A stretch of 60,044 bases of DNA from Streptomyces hydrogenans. GTDB taxonomy: Bacteria > Actinomycetota > Actinomycetes > Streptomycetales > Streptomycetaceae. The DNA is taken from positions 1-60,044 of the forward strand of contig NZ_BNBS01000046.1 of the NCBI RefSeq assembly GCF_014656075.1, written 5' to 3'. The position numbers were made by a program, and so were the translations under genes. Each line of letters starts with the position of its first letter. Positions within the stretch are counted from its first letter, which is position 1. Below are positions 7,804-16,102 of this stretch, piece after piece. Under the pieces are notes generated by a model. It saw nothing but the letters and a program-made list of their open reading frames with translations. It did no database searches and had not been told where the DNA came from.

Positions 7804-9294
7804 ATGTCCGCAACTCTCCGCCCGCTGTGGCTGCGTGGCGTCGCCTTCAATCCGGCGGCGCCCTCCGACGTCCTGATACGCCTGATGGACCCGGCGGCCG
7901 GTGAGACCGGTACGGCCATGTGCCAGGAGCGCGACCTGCCCGGCGCCGCGCTCGACGCGGCCCTGCGCCATCCGGACCGCGCCATCCGCGGCGCCCTCGC
8001 CCGCAACCACCACGTCGACCCCCGGGCGATCGTCCCGTTGGCGAAGGACCCGTCGGGGCTCGTCCGCGCGTGGCTCGCCGACGGCCCGCGCCCTCGGGCT
8101 CCCCGACGGGTCCGGCCGCTCCCGGACGAGGTCCTCGTGACCCTGCTGACCGCCGAGGACGGGGGCGAGGACGGCAGGGTCACCGCGAGCGAGATCGTCG
8201 GGGGGCTCGACGGATCCGGCCAGGTCTCGCTGTCGTTCCGCCATTCCCTGGCCGGGCGCGACCACCCCGAGCTGCGGATTCGGGCCACCTGGAGCTGGGG
8301 ATCGCTCGCCCCGGAGCAGCGGGCGAAGCTGCTCGACGATCCGGATCCGGCCGTCCGCCGGTCGGCGCGGGACCACCGCTGGGTGCTGGACCCGGAAGAA
8401 GTGGAGGCCAGATTCCCGGACTACGAAGCGCGTGGGTGGGGCTTCGTGTTCGGCGGGTGCGCGCTGACGCCGGCGATGGTCGAGCGGTGCTTCGGGGACG
8501 ACCTGCGGCTGACGGCCCTGGCCGGGAACCGTCACGCCCCGGACCACGCGTTGGCGCGGCTCGCCCGCCATCCCGAGGCGAGGTTCCGCGCCCTGGTCGC
8601 CACCCGGCCCGACCTGGCGCCGGAGCTGGTCGCGGAGTTGCGGGAGGACCCGCACCAGGGGGTGCGGGAGCTCGCACGCGTCCAGCCCTTCTCCCGGACC
8701 TGGGCCGAGCACGACGTGATCGGCAGGATCGTCGGCCACGGCCGGGACTGCGTCTGTCCGATCACCGAGTTCGTCCCGCAGCCGCCCGCCGACTGGTTCG
8801 CCGCCTGCGCGGTGTCCGGGGAACCGGTGCTCCGGCGGGTCGCGGCGAGCTGGCCCGGCCTGCCCGCCGCACTCGCCGCGCCCCTCGCGGAGGACGAGGA
8901 CGAGGAGGTGCGGATCCGGCTGGCCTGCCACCACCCCCTGGCGCCGCCGCGCCTCCTCCTGGACGTGTTCGTCGCCCACCCCGTCCACCGCCCGCACCTG
9001 CTGACCCTGCCCGCGTTCCCCCGCACCGGCACGGCCCACCTCGTCGGCCACCCGGATCCCCGGGTGCGGGCCGTGGCCGCGGGCGATCCCGCCCTGTCCG
9101 ACCCCCCGGTGACGGACGCCGACCCGGCGGTGCGCCGGGCGGCCGCCGCCAACCCGGCTCTGTCGCCGGGGGTCCTGGAGGTCCTCCTCGCGGACCCGGA
9201 CACCGCGGAGGGTGCCGCGGCCAACCCGTCGCTCCCCGTCGCCCGCATGCACGTCCTCCTCGACGACTGCCTGAGCGGGACCGCCCCCGCGTGA
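7804..9294 (+). CDS. Leucine-rich-repeat-variant (LRV) helical repeat protein
   Basis: The 496-aa protein is built from repeated units of the type hP-D-P-x-V-R-x-x-A-x-N-P/H-x-x-x-P-x-x-L (for example HPDRAIRGALARNHHV and ADPAVRRAAAANPALS), the pattern of LRV/HEAT-like alpha-solenoids. At least ten units are visible, clearest near residues 45-80, 165-200, 235-290 and 400-480. No catalytic motif, signal peptide or membrane segment is seen, so a cytoplasmic binding scaffold is likely. It starts 40 bp after the MazF-like gene on the same strand and may be co-transcribed with it. Function and partner are unknown. Confidence 0.75.
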   Translation: MSATLRPLWLRGVAFNPAAPSDVLIRLMDPAAGETGTAMCQERDLPGAALDAALRHPDRAIRGALARNHHVDPRAIVPLAKDPSGLVRAWLADGPRPRAPRRVRPLPDEVLVTLLTAEDGGEDGRVTASEIVGGLDGSGQVSLSFRHSLAGRDHPELRIRATWSWGSLAPEQRAKLLDDPDPAVRRSARDHRWVLDPEEVEARFPDYEARGWGFVFGGCALTPAMVERCFGDDLRLTALAGNRHAPDHALARLARHPEARFRALVATRPDLAPELVAELREDPHQGVRELARVQPFSRTWAEHDVIGRIVGHGRDCVCPITEFVPQPPADWFAACAVSGEPVLRRVAASWPGLPAALAAPLAEDEDEEVRIRLACHHPLAPPRLLLDVFVAHPVHRPHLLTLPAFPRTGTAHLVGHPDPRVRAVAAGDPALSDPPVTDADPAVRRAAAANPALSPGVLEVLLADPDTAEGAAANPSLPVARMHVLLDDCLSGTAPA

Positions 9295-9309
9295 CGGACC
9301 GGGCCGCGG

Positions 9310-9942
9310 TCAGCCGGTGCGTGCGGTGGTCCTGGGGGTCTCGGAGCGGAAGCCGTGTCCGAGTTCGGGCGTGAGCCCGTGGTAGTGCCGGAAGTTGTAG
9401 ATGAGCGGGCTCCACGCGCCCGGGTCGACGTGCTGCGTGCCGGGGACCACGATGCGCTCGTCCGCGTGGACGCGGAGCACCTCGCACTCGACGGAGTAGA
9501 AGCTCCCCCCTCCTCCCGGGGTCGACGCGACGGCTCTGGCCTCCAGTTGGAGGGGGGCCTCGGCGACCCTCGGAGGCCGCACGAGGTGGGAGGGGCGTGG
9601 GGTCAGTCCGGCGGCGGAGAACTTGTCGGGCTCGTACCGGTACGCGGCCCGCTTGGCCTCCGGCACCGGGTCGGCGCCGGTGAGCGGCGCCAGGCGCTCG
9701 ACCCGCTCCCAGAGTTCGGGTGAGGGGAGGCTGATCACCAGCTCGGGCCGCTCCGCCAGGTTCCGCACCGTCCGGCCCTCGCTGCCGAGGCCCAGGACGA
9801 CGCGCTGTCCCAGGGCCCAGGCGGAGGAGACGGGGGCGAGGTTGAACGTCCCGGAAGCGTTCTCGGTGGTGAGCAGGGCCACCGGTGTGCCGAAGTAGAG
9901 GATGCTCGGGCGGATCACCCGATGGGTGTCGGTCGTCGTCAT
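9310..9942 (-). CDS. Flavin reductase-like (split-barrel FMN-binding) protein
   Basis: This 210-aa protein of the flavin-reductase-like/DUF447-type split beta-barrel class begins MTTTDTHRVIRPSILYFGTPVALLT, followed by NLAPVSSAWALG and later the SLPSPELW and HxxPGAWSPLIYNFRHYHGL blocks. Such proteins bind FMN; the reaction is not evident. The start is the ATG at 9942; the much longer in-frame opening upstream crosses the PHB depolymerase gene and is an artefact of missing stops. It lies 98 bp downstream of the depolymerase stop on the same strand and ends 15 bp from the convergent LRV gene. Confidence 0.8.
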   Translation of the reverse strand: MTTTDTHRVIRPSILYFGTPVALLTTENASGTFNLAPVSSAWALGQRVVLGLGSEGRTVRNLAERPELVISLPSPELWERVERLAPLTGADPVPEAKRAAYRYEPDKFSAAGLTPRPSHLVRPPRVAEAPLQLEARAVASTPGGGGSFYSVECEVLRVHADERIVVPGTQHVDPGAWSPLIYNFRHYHGLTPELGHGFRSETPRTTARTG

Positions 9943-10040
9943 GCGAGGAACGCTAGGCGCGGAACACTTCGGTGGACGCCGAAGCGACGGCGACCGGGTC
10001 GCGGCGGTGACCGGCGGCGGATGCGCGGGGGCCGGCCGGG

Positions 10041-11519
10041 TCAGCAGGTGACCCAGTAGCCGGGGGAGGTCTGCTTGATCGTGCTGGTCGCCAGGACGTT
10101 CCACAGGCCGAGGTTCTGGTCGGAGCCGTTGGCGTAGGTGTAGCCGCCTGACTGGTGGGCGCGACCGGCCGTGGTGTGGGCGTAGTTGCTGGCGGTCACG
10201 CAGACGGCCGCGGCTCCGGTGGTGGTGGCGTCGACGGCGGCGCTTCGGGTGCCCGTGGTGCCGGAGGCGTCGACGGCGGCCACCGCGTAGCCGTAGGTCG
10301 TGCCGGCGGCGAGTCCGGAGTCCGTGTGGGCGGTGGTCGTGACCGGTGCGCCGTTGACCTTGGTGCCGTTGCGGTAGACGTCGTAGGAGACCGCGCCGGG
10401 CACCGGCGTCCAGGACAGGGAGGCGGTGGTGTCGGTCGTGCCGGTGACGGTGAGTCCGGCCGGGGCGGGGAGCGTCGGGGTCGGGGTCGTGGTGGTCCCG
10501 CCGGCGCCGAGCGCCTTGGCCATGTTCATCACGGCCGTCATCTGCGGGCCGCTCTTCTGGGCGTAGTCGGCCGACTTGTATCCCCACCAGTCCCAGCAGC
10601 CGCGCGGGTTGCCGGTCATGGTGGTGGCCTGCGGGTAGAGCACGATCAGGTTGTTCGTGTCGGCGTACTCGTTGAGGTACGCCTTGTCCATGAGGGCGTT
10701 GCCGACGAGGCCGAAGTACTGGTAGCAGCCGTGGAGGGTGACCATCAGCTTGCAGGAGGCGCCGCTCTGGCAGGACCGGGGGACGTAGGCGAAGCCCTCG
10801 TTGCCCATGCTGATGGCGCTCGGGCTGCCACCCGGCGTGTAGGTGCTCTGGTCGAACTGGACCAGCTTGCCGGTGAGGGCGGAGGAGCTCGCGGGGTTCA
10901 CGCTGCCGAGCAGGTGGGTCAGCATGTCCTTCACCGGGTCGCCGCCGCAGTTGTTGACGTACGGCGAGCTGGTGGAGGTGCAGGAGTTGGGGCCGATCGG
11001 GCTCACCCAGGCGTGGCCGGAGGCGGACGTGTTGTTGTAGACGACGTTCGAGCCGAGGTCGCGGTAGTAGGTGGCGAGGTCGTCGTTCACGGGCGCCTTG
11101 ACCGTGCTGTCGTTGGTGCCGTGGAACAGCCAGACCTTGTCGCCCGACAGGTTCGCGACCGGGTCGAGCTTCCCGGCGGCGGCCCGGTCCCGGGTCAACT
11201 GCTCCAGCTGGGCGGGGGTCTTGCGGGCCATGAAGGTGTCCATGCACCCGTACAGGGCCGTGTTGAGGTTGTTCTGCGCGCAGTCGTAGGGGCCCGCCGA
11301 GAAGATGCCGGCGCCGTCGAAGACGTCGGAGTGGGCGACGTGCATCTGGTTGGCCATGAACCCGCCGGACGACAGCCCGCTCACATAGGTCGAGCTGATG
11401 TCGTACCGCTGCAGCGAACCCGTGGTCGGCGCCGGGACGGCGGCCGTCGCGCCGCCGACCGTCGTGGCGGCGATGCCGACGGCCGCGAGGGCGGCGACGA
11501 GGAACTTCCTGATCTTCAT
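10041..11519 (-). CDS. Extracellular short-chain-length PHB depolymerase
   Basis: This 492-aa secreted esterase should hydrolyse poly(3-hydroxybutyrate). It has a signal peptide (about residues 1-27), a type-2 catalytic domain with the lipase box GLSSG (Ser50) near the N-terminus, a fibronectin-III linker (about 350-430) and a C-terminal substrate-binding domain with the SNYAHTTAGRAHQ and NGSDQNLGLWN motifs typical of PHB depolymerases. The start is ATG 11519 with GGAG six bases upstream; ATG 11525 is an alternative. Placed beside 3-hydroxybutyrate dehydrogenase, an MHS importer and CoA-transferase genes, it supplies the first step of a PHB catabolic pathway. Confidence 0.9.
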   Translation of the reverse strand: MKIRKFLVAALAAVGIAATTVGGATAAVPAPTTGSLQRYDISSTYVSGLSSGGFMANQMHVAHSDVFDGAGIFSAGPYDCAQNNLNTALYGCMDTFMARKTPAQLEQLTRDRAAAGKLDPVANLSGDKVWLFHGTNDSTVKAPVNDDLATYYRDLGSNVVYNNTSASGHAWVSPIGPNSCTSTSSPYVNNCGGDPVKDMLTHLLGSVNPASSSALTGKLVQFDQSTYTPGGSPSAISMGNEGFAYVPRSCQSGASCKLMVTLHGCYQYFGLVGNALMDKAYLNEYADTNNLIVLYPQATTMTGNPRGCWDWWGYKSADYAQKSGPQMTAVMNMAKALGAGGTTTTPTPTLPAPAGLTVTGTTDTTASLSWTPVPGAVSYDVYRNGTKVNGAPVTTTAHTDSGLAAGTTYGYAVAAVDASGTTGTRSAAVDATTTGAAAVCVTASNYAHTTAGRAHQSGGYTYANGSDQNLGLWNVLATSTIKQTSPGYWVTC

Positions 11520-11643
11520 TCGCATCTCCAGAAGGGGTGAGAGATGGCGACATCCTGATGAACGACCGGTGTCGCGGCCCACATGTCGTCCCACCACTTC
11601 CACGGGCGGGGTTGTGTCGCGCCTTGCCATAGAAGCGAAAGGA

Positions 11644-13614
11644 TCAGGCCGTCCGGCCGGTCGCTCCCGGTGCCGGGGCGGGCGTCCCGGGAGCCGTGCG
11701 GGACAGCTGGTGGAGGCGGAGGGCCAGGTGGAGTTCCAGGGCGCTGTCGGGGGTGTTCCAGTCGGGGCCGAGGAGTTGGGCGACGCGGTCGAGGCGCTGG
11801 ACGACCGTGTTCACGTGGACGTGGAGGGCGTCCTTGGCGCGGGCGAGGCTCGCTCCCTGGTCGTAGTACGCGTGGAGGGTGCGGACGAGTTCGGTGCCGC
11901 GCTCGGCGTCGTAGGCGAGGACGGGGCCGAGGACGCGGTCCACGTGGGCGGCGATGTCCGCGCGGTCGCCGAGCAGCACGCCGATGAAGCCGAGGGCGGC
12001 GACGTCGGCGCCCTCCCCGGTGCGGCCGAGGGCGTGCAGGGCCGTCAGGCACCGCAGGGCCTCTGCGTGGAGGGCGGCGTGCCGGTCGGGGGCGGTGGCG
12101 GGGCCGGCCGTGCCCACGGTGACCGGTGCGCCGAGGCCCCGGGCGAGGCCGGCGGCGAGGTCCTGGGCGAGGGTACGGGCCCGGTCGCACGGCACGAGCA
12201 GGACGGTGCGGCCCTGTCGGGTGCCCGCGAGGCCGCCGAGGCCGCGCACCACGCGGGTGGCCTCCGCGGCGAGCCGGGAGCGGAGGGCGGGCTCGCAGTC
12301 GACGACGGCGACGGCGTGGGGGCGGGCGAGGTCGACGCCGAGGCGCCGGGCGCGCAGGGTCAGGCTGCCCGGGTCCCGGTGGGCCGAGGCGGCGGGGTCC
12401 GCGAGGAGGTCGTCGAGGAGTTCGCCGCGGACCCGGTCCTCGGTCTCGGCGACCGAGCGGCGGATCAGCAGCAGCATCGCCGTGACGAGCGCCGAGCGTT
12501 CGAACAGGCGGCGGTCCGCCTCGGACAGGTCGCCCCGGCCGGTCAGCACGATGCTGCCGAGGGGTTCGGCCCCGGCGAGGACGGCGCAGGTCCAGACGCC
12601 GTCGGCGCGCACCGCGCGGCCCTCCGTGCGCGAGGCCGCCAGGCCGCCCGGGGAGGGGGTCACCGGTGCGGTGCCGACGCGGGCGAGTTCGCTGCCGTCA
12701 GTGTCGTGGACGGCGACTCCGCCGCCGAGCAGCGCCGCGATCTCGGCGGCGACCTCGTCGGTGCCCGCGCCGCGCAGCACCAGTTTGGAGAGCCGGTCGT
12801 GGGCGTCGGAGGCGAGGTGGAGGGCCTCGCTGTGGGCGCGGGCGGTCGCGTTGGCGGCTTCGAGCCGGGCGAGTGCGGTGCGGGTCTCGTCGAGCCGGCG
12901 GGCGCTGTCGATGGCGACGGCGGCGTGGTCGGCGAGCGAGGCGAGGAGGGCGATGGCGTCGGGGGTGAACTCGCGCGGGGTGCGGTCGGCCGCGAACAGC
13001 ACGCCGATGATCTCCTCGCCGAGCCGGAGCGGGACGCCGAGGATGCCGCGCAGCCCTTCCTCGGCGACGCCGTCGTCGATGGTGCCGGTGTGGCGGTAGC
13101 GGCGGTCGGTGCGGTAGTCCGCACTCGCGTACGGGCGGGCGGTCTGCGCGACCAGGCCGCCCAGCCCCTCCCCCATGCCGAGCCGCAGCTGCTGGAAGGC
13201 CGCCGACACGGAGCCCTCGGTGACCCGCATGAACGTGTCGCGGGCGACGGGGTCGTTGAGGGTGAGGTAGGCGACGTCCGAGCCGAGGAGCGTACGGGCC
13301 CGGCGGACGATGGCGCGCAGCACGGCGTCGAGGTCCCGCAGTCCGGCGAGGTCGCCGGCCGTGTCGTACAGGGCGACGAGCTCCGCCTCCCGGCGCCGGT
13401 ACTGGTCGAGGACCCGCCGCACCGCCAGCGCGGCCTCGGTCGTCTCCTCGATCCAGGCGACCTCGCCGGGGGCGGCCCCGGCGGCCCGGGCACGGGCGGG
13501 CTGCGCGGCGAGTTCCTCGCCGGGCGCTCCGGCGGCCAGGAGGTCCAGCACGCGGCGCGCGGCGGCCTCGGTGGGGGTCGGTCTGCGGGATTCGGCGGGA
13601 CGGCCGGCGGTCAT
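11644..13614 (-). CDS. GAF-domain PucR/CdaR-type transcriptional regulator
   Basis: This 656-aa cytoplasmic regulator has a helical N-terminus (residues 1-80), a GAF sensor domain (about 85-240, with LGSDVAYLTLND and the PLRLGEEIIGVLF core), a middle region of GGDEF-like CdaR type, and a C-terminal PucR HTH (about 590-645, with RAKDALHVHVNTVVQRLDRV). AGGAGG lies 4 bases before ATG 13614. It sits within the PHB genes between the transporter and the depolymerase, so it is the likely activator of the island, sensing a small molecule such as 3-hydroxybutyrate through GAF. The ligand is inference. A 17-bp-stem hairpin separates it from the transporter gene. Confidence 0.82.
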   Translation of the reverse strand: MTAGRPAESRRPTPTEAAARRVLDLLAAGAPGEELAAQPARARAAGAAPGEVAWIEETTEAALAVRRVLDQYRRREAELVALYDTAGDLAGLRDLDAVLRAIVRRARTLLGSDVAYLTLNDPVARDTFMRVTEGSVSAAFQQLRLGMGEGLGGLVAQTARPYASADYRTDRRYRHTGTIDDGVAEEGLRGILGVPLRLGEEIIGVLFAADRTPREFTPDAIALLASLADHAAVAIDSARRLDETRTALARLEAANATARAHSEALHLASDAHDRLSKLVLRGAGTDEVAAEIAALLGGGVAVHDTDGSELARVGTAPVTPSPGGLAASRTEGRAVRADGVWTCAVLAGAEPLGSIVLTGRGDLSEADRRLFERSALVTAMLLLIRRSVAETEDRVRGELLDDLLADPAASAHRDPGSLTLRARRLGVDLARPHAVAVVDCEPALRSRLAAEATRVVRGLGGLAGTRQGRTVLLVPCDRARTLAQDLAAGLARGLGAPVTVGTAGPATAPDRHAALHAEALRCLTALHALGRTGEGADVAALGFIGVLLGDRADIAAHVDRVLGPVLAYDAERGTELVRTLHAYYDQGASLARAKDALHVHVNTVVQRLDRVAQLLGPDWNTPDSALELHLALRLHQLSRTAPGTPAPAPGATGRTA

Positions 13615-13690
13615 GGGGCCTCCTGGCGGCCGGGGCGGGTGGTGCGGGTGGTGCGGGGAACGGGCCGTGCGGTGGGTGCGGGACGACGTG

Positions 13691-13729
13691 TCCGGCCGCC
13701 GTCATCAGCGGGTGATGACGGCGGCCGGA
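13691..13729. terminator. Perfect 17-bp hairpin between transporter and regulator genes
   Basis: The arms 13691-13707 and 13713-13729 (ending GGCGGCCGGA) pair perfectly around a GCGGG loop. It follows the minus-strand MHS transporter stop and precedes the GAF regulator start, so it probably terminates or attenuates the upstream transcript. Confidence 0.85.
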
Positions 13730-13762
13730 AGCGGCTCCGTACGGTGGTCGGGTGCCCCGCCG

Positions 13763-15133
13763 CTATCCCCGGTCGCCGCCGGCGGCCACCGGGACCGGCG
13801 CGAGGTCCTCGTCCTGCTTGTTGCGGGTGAGGTCGCGGCCGAGGGTCTCGCGGGTGACGGCGACCGTGATGGTGGTGATGACGGCGGCCGCGCAGAGGTA
13901 GATCGAGATCGGCGTGGAGGACCCGTAGTCCTTGAGGAGCTCGACGGCGATGATCGGGGCGAGGGCACCGGCGAGGATCGAGGCCAGCTGGGAGCCCATG
14001 GAGGCACCGGAGTAGCGGACCTTGGTGTCGAACATCTCGGAGATGAAGGCGGCCTGCGGGCCGTACATCGCGCCGTGCAACAGCAGACCGGCCGTGACGG
14101 CCAGGGTGATGACCACGAAGGACTTCGAGTCGACCATTCCGAAGAAGACGAACGCCCACACGGCCATGCCCGCCGAGCCGATCAGGGTGACCGGGCGCCG
14201 GCCGATCCGGTCGGAGAGCGCGCCCCACAGCGGGATGGTGACGAAGTGGACGGCCGAGCCGATCAGGACGGCGTTGAGCGCGGTGCTCTTGGGCAGTTCC
14301 AGGTGCACGGTGACGTAGACGAGGAGGAAGGAGGTGAGGATGTAGTACGAGATGTTCTCGCCGAAGCGGGTGCCGATCGCGGACAGCACCTCGCGCCAGC
14401 TGCGCTTGAACACCTCGACGACCGGGGCCTCCTCCTTGACGCCCGCCGCCGCGGCGGCCTCCGCCTTGGCCTGCGCCTCCAGGAACACCGGGGACTCGGA
14501 GACCGAGACGCGGATCCACAGGCCGATCATGACGAGCAGCCCGGAGAGCAGGAACGGGATGCGCCAGCCCCAGGACTGGAAGGCGGCGTCCGACTGGACG
14601 GCGGCCAGCAGCGAGAGGACACCGGTGGCGAGCAGGTTGCCGCCGGGGGCGCCGGCCTGGGGCCAGGAGGCCCAGAAGCCGCGGTGCTTGTCGCCGCCGT
14701 GCTCGGAGACGATCAGGACGGCCCCGCCCCACTCGCCGCCGAGGGCGAAGCCCTGGACCAGGCGCAGCACCGTGAGGAGGATCGGCGCCCACACGCCGAT
14801 GGACTCGTAGGTGGGCAGCAGGCCCATCGCGAAGGTGGCGCCGCCCATCATCAGGAGGCTGAGGACCAGCAGCTTCTTGCGGCCGATCTTGTCGCCGAAG
14901 TGGCCGAAGACGATGCCGCCGAGCGGGCGGGCGGCGAAGCCGATGGCGTACGTGACGAAGGCGATCAGCGTGCCGACGAGCGGGTCGGCGCTGGGGAAGA
15001 ACAGGGTGTTGAAGACCAGCGCGGCGGCCGAGCCGTAGAGGAAGAAGTCGTACCACTCGATGGTGGTGCCGATCAGGCTCGCGGCGACGATGCGGCCGAT
15101 GCGGCCTCTCGGCTGGGTGGTGGTGTCAGACAT
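13763..15133 (-). CDS. MFS transporter, metabolite:H+ symporter (MHS) family, probable 3-hydroxybutyrate importer
   Basis: This 456-aa twelve-segment transporter has the MHS hallmark opening IGTTIEWYDFFLYGSAAALVF and the signature RPLGGIVFGHFGDKIGRKK (loop 2-3), plus WGWRIPFLLSGLLVMIGLWI. MHS members import organic acids with protons. The start is ATG 15133 (MSDTTTQ); earlier in-frame ATGs give a Pro-rich tail unlike the family. It follows the 3-hydroxybutyrate dehydrogenase gene by 59 bp on the same strand, which supports uptake of 3-hydroxybutyrate. It is paralogous to the transporter at 29407-30753. Confidence 0.87.
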   Translation of the reverse strand: MSDTTTQPRGRIGRIVAASLIGTTIEWYDFFLYGSAAALVFNTLFFPSADPLVGTLIAFVTYAIGFAARPLGGIVFGHFGDKIGRKKLLVLSLLMMGGATFAMGLLPTYESIGVWAPILLTVLRLVQGFALGGEWGGAVLIVSEHGGDKHRGFWASWPQAGAPGGNLLATGVLSLLAAVQSDAAFQSWGWRIPFLLSGLLVMIGLWIRVSVSESPVFLEAQAKAEAAAAAGVKEEAPVVEVFKRSWREVLSAIGTRFGENISYYILTSFLLVYVTVHLELPKSTALNAVLIGSAVHFVTIPLWGALSDRIGRRPVTLIGSAGMAVWAFVFFGMVDSKSFVVITLAVTAGLLLHGAMYGPQAAFISEMFDTKVRYSGASMGSQLASILAGALAPIIAVELLKDYGSSTPISIYLCAAAVITTITVAVTRETLGRDLTRNKQDEDLAPVPVAAGGDRG

Positions 15134-15192
15134 GGGGTCACCGGTTTTCACGTACGGAGGGGACGGGGGTGAAGGGAGCGGGGGGACGGGGG

Positions 15193-15987
15193 TCAGCCGG
15201 CGGTCCAGCCGCCGTCGAGCGGCAGGGACGTTCCGGTGAGGTAGCCGGAGTGGGGGCCGCACAGCCACAGGACGGCGGCGGCGACCTCGTCGGCCTCCAG
15301 GAGGCGCTTGACGGGCGAGCGGGCCAGCATCACGTTCGTCAGCACGTCGCCCTCGCTGATGCCGTGGGCGGCGGCCTGGTCGCGGACCTGGCCCTCGACC
15401 AGCGGGGTGCGGACGTAGCCGGGGTTCACGCAGTTGCTGGTCACCCCGTGCGGGGCGCCTTCGATCGCGGCGACCTTGCTCAGGCCCTCCAGGGCGTGCT
15501 TGGCGGCGACGTAGGCGGACTTGTAGGCGCTGGCCCGCAGCCCGTGGACGCTGGAGACGTTCACGATCCGGCCCCAGCCGCGGGCGTACATGTGCGGCAG
15601 GGTCCTGCGCATCAGCAGGAACGGGGCGGTGACCATCACCTTCTGGATCAGCTCGAACCGGTCCGGCGGGAACTCCGTGAGCGGGGCGACGTGCTGGAGG
15701 CCGGCGTTGTTGACGAGGATGTCGGCCCCGGCGGGCAGCAGGTCGATCGCGCCCGGATCGGCGAGGTCGGCCACCTGCGCCTGGCCGCCGGCGGTCTCGG
15801 CGACCGCCTTCGCCGCGTCGGCGTCCCGGTCCACCACGTGGACGAAGGCCCCCGCCCGCGCCAGGGCGAGGACGCAGGCCCTGCCGATGCCGCTGCCGCC
15901 GCCCGTCACCAGTGCGGTGCGCCCGCTCAGGTCGATCGCGGTGGCGGGTGACAGCAGCCGGTCCGGGGCGGGAAATGTGTGCGTCAT
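15193..15987 (-). CDS. 3-hydroxybutyrate dehydrogenase (SDR)
   Basis: This 264-aa short-chain dehydrogenase should oxidise (R)-3-hydroxybutyrate to acetoacetate with NAD. It shows the nucleotide motif TGGGSGIG (residues 28-35), NNAG (93-96), the catalytic Ser146 and Tyr159-x3-Lys163, and the diagnostic family blocks VNVSSVHGL, SNCVNPGYVRTPLVE and LDGGW. The start is ATG 15987. Its promoter region carries a perfect 17-bp palindrome (16057-16073). It is probably co-transcribed with the MHS transporter downstream and occupies the central step of the PHB degradation island. Confidence 0.92.
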   Translation of the reverse strand: MTHTFPAPDRLLSPATAIDLSGRTALVTGGGSGIGRACVLALARAGAFVHVVDRDADAAKAVAETAGGQAQVADLADPGAIDLLPAGADILVNNAGLQHVAPLTEFPPDRFELIQKVMVTAPFLLMRRTLPHMYARGWGRIVNVSSVHGLRASAYKSAYVAAKHALEGLSKVAAIEGAPHGVTSNCVNPGYVRTPLVEGQVRDQAAAHGISEGDVLTNVMLARSPVKRLLEADEVAAAVLWLCGPHSGYLTGTSLPLDGGWTAG

Positions 15988-16023
15988 GGGCCGAAACAGT
16001 AGGGAGGGCCTTCCGCTCGGCCC

Positions 16024-16073
16024 ATGGACGTGTCCGCCATAGTGCCGGGACGTTCCATGGTGTCGGACACCAT
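16024..16073. promoter_or_regulatory. Paired palindromes upstream of 3-hydroxybutyrate dehydrogenase
   Basis: ATGGTGTCGGACACCAT (16057-16073) is a perfect inverted repeat with a one-base centre. A degenerate partner, ATGGACGTGTCCGCCAT (16024-16040), begins exactly 33 bp away, about three helical turns. Both lie in the 115-bp gap before the dehydrogenase start. They are likely the binding sites of a dimeric regulator; the GAF/PucR protein is the obvious candidate, but this is inference. Confidence 0.7.
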
Positions 16074-16102
16074 AGGACGGCCCGGCGGGAGGGCCCGGGG
16101 GT

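Noticed and set aside
9310..11553. 747-codon minus-strand frame joining a low-complexity part with the flavin reductase-like protein
   Set aside because: Only the last 210 codons (from ATG 9942) look like protein; the first part is out of frame with the PHB depolymerase gene and Arg/His/Pro-rich.
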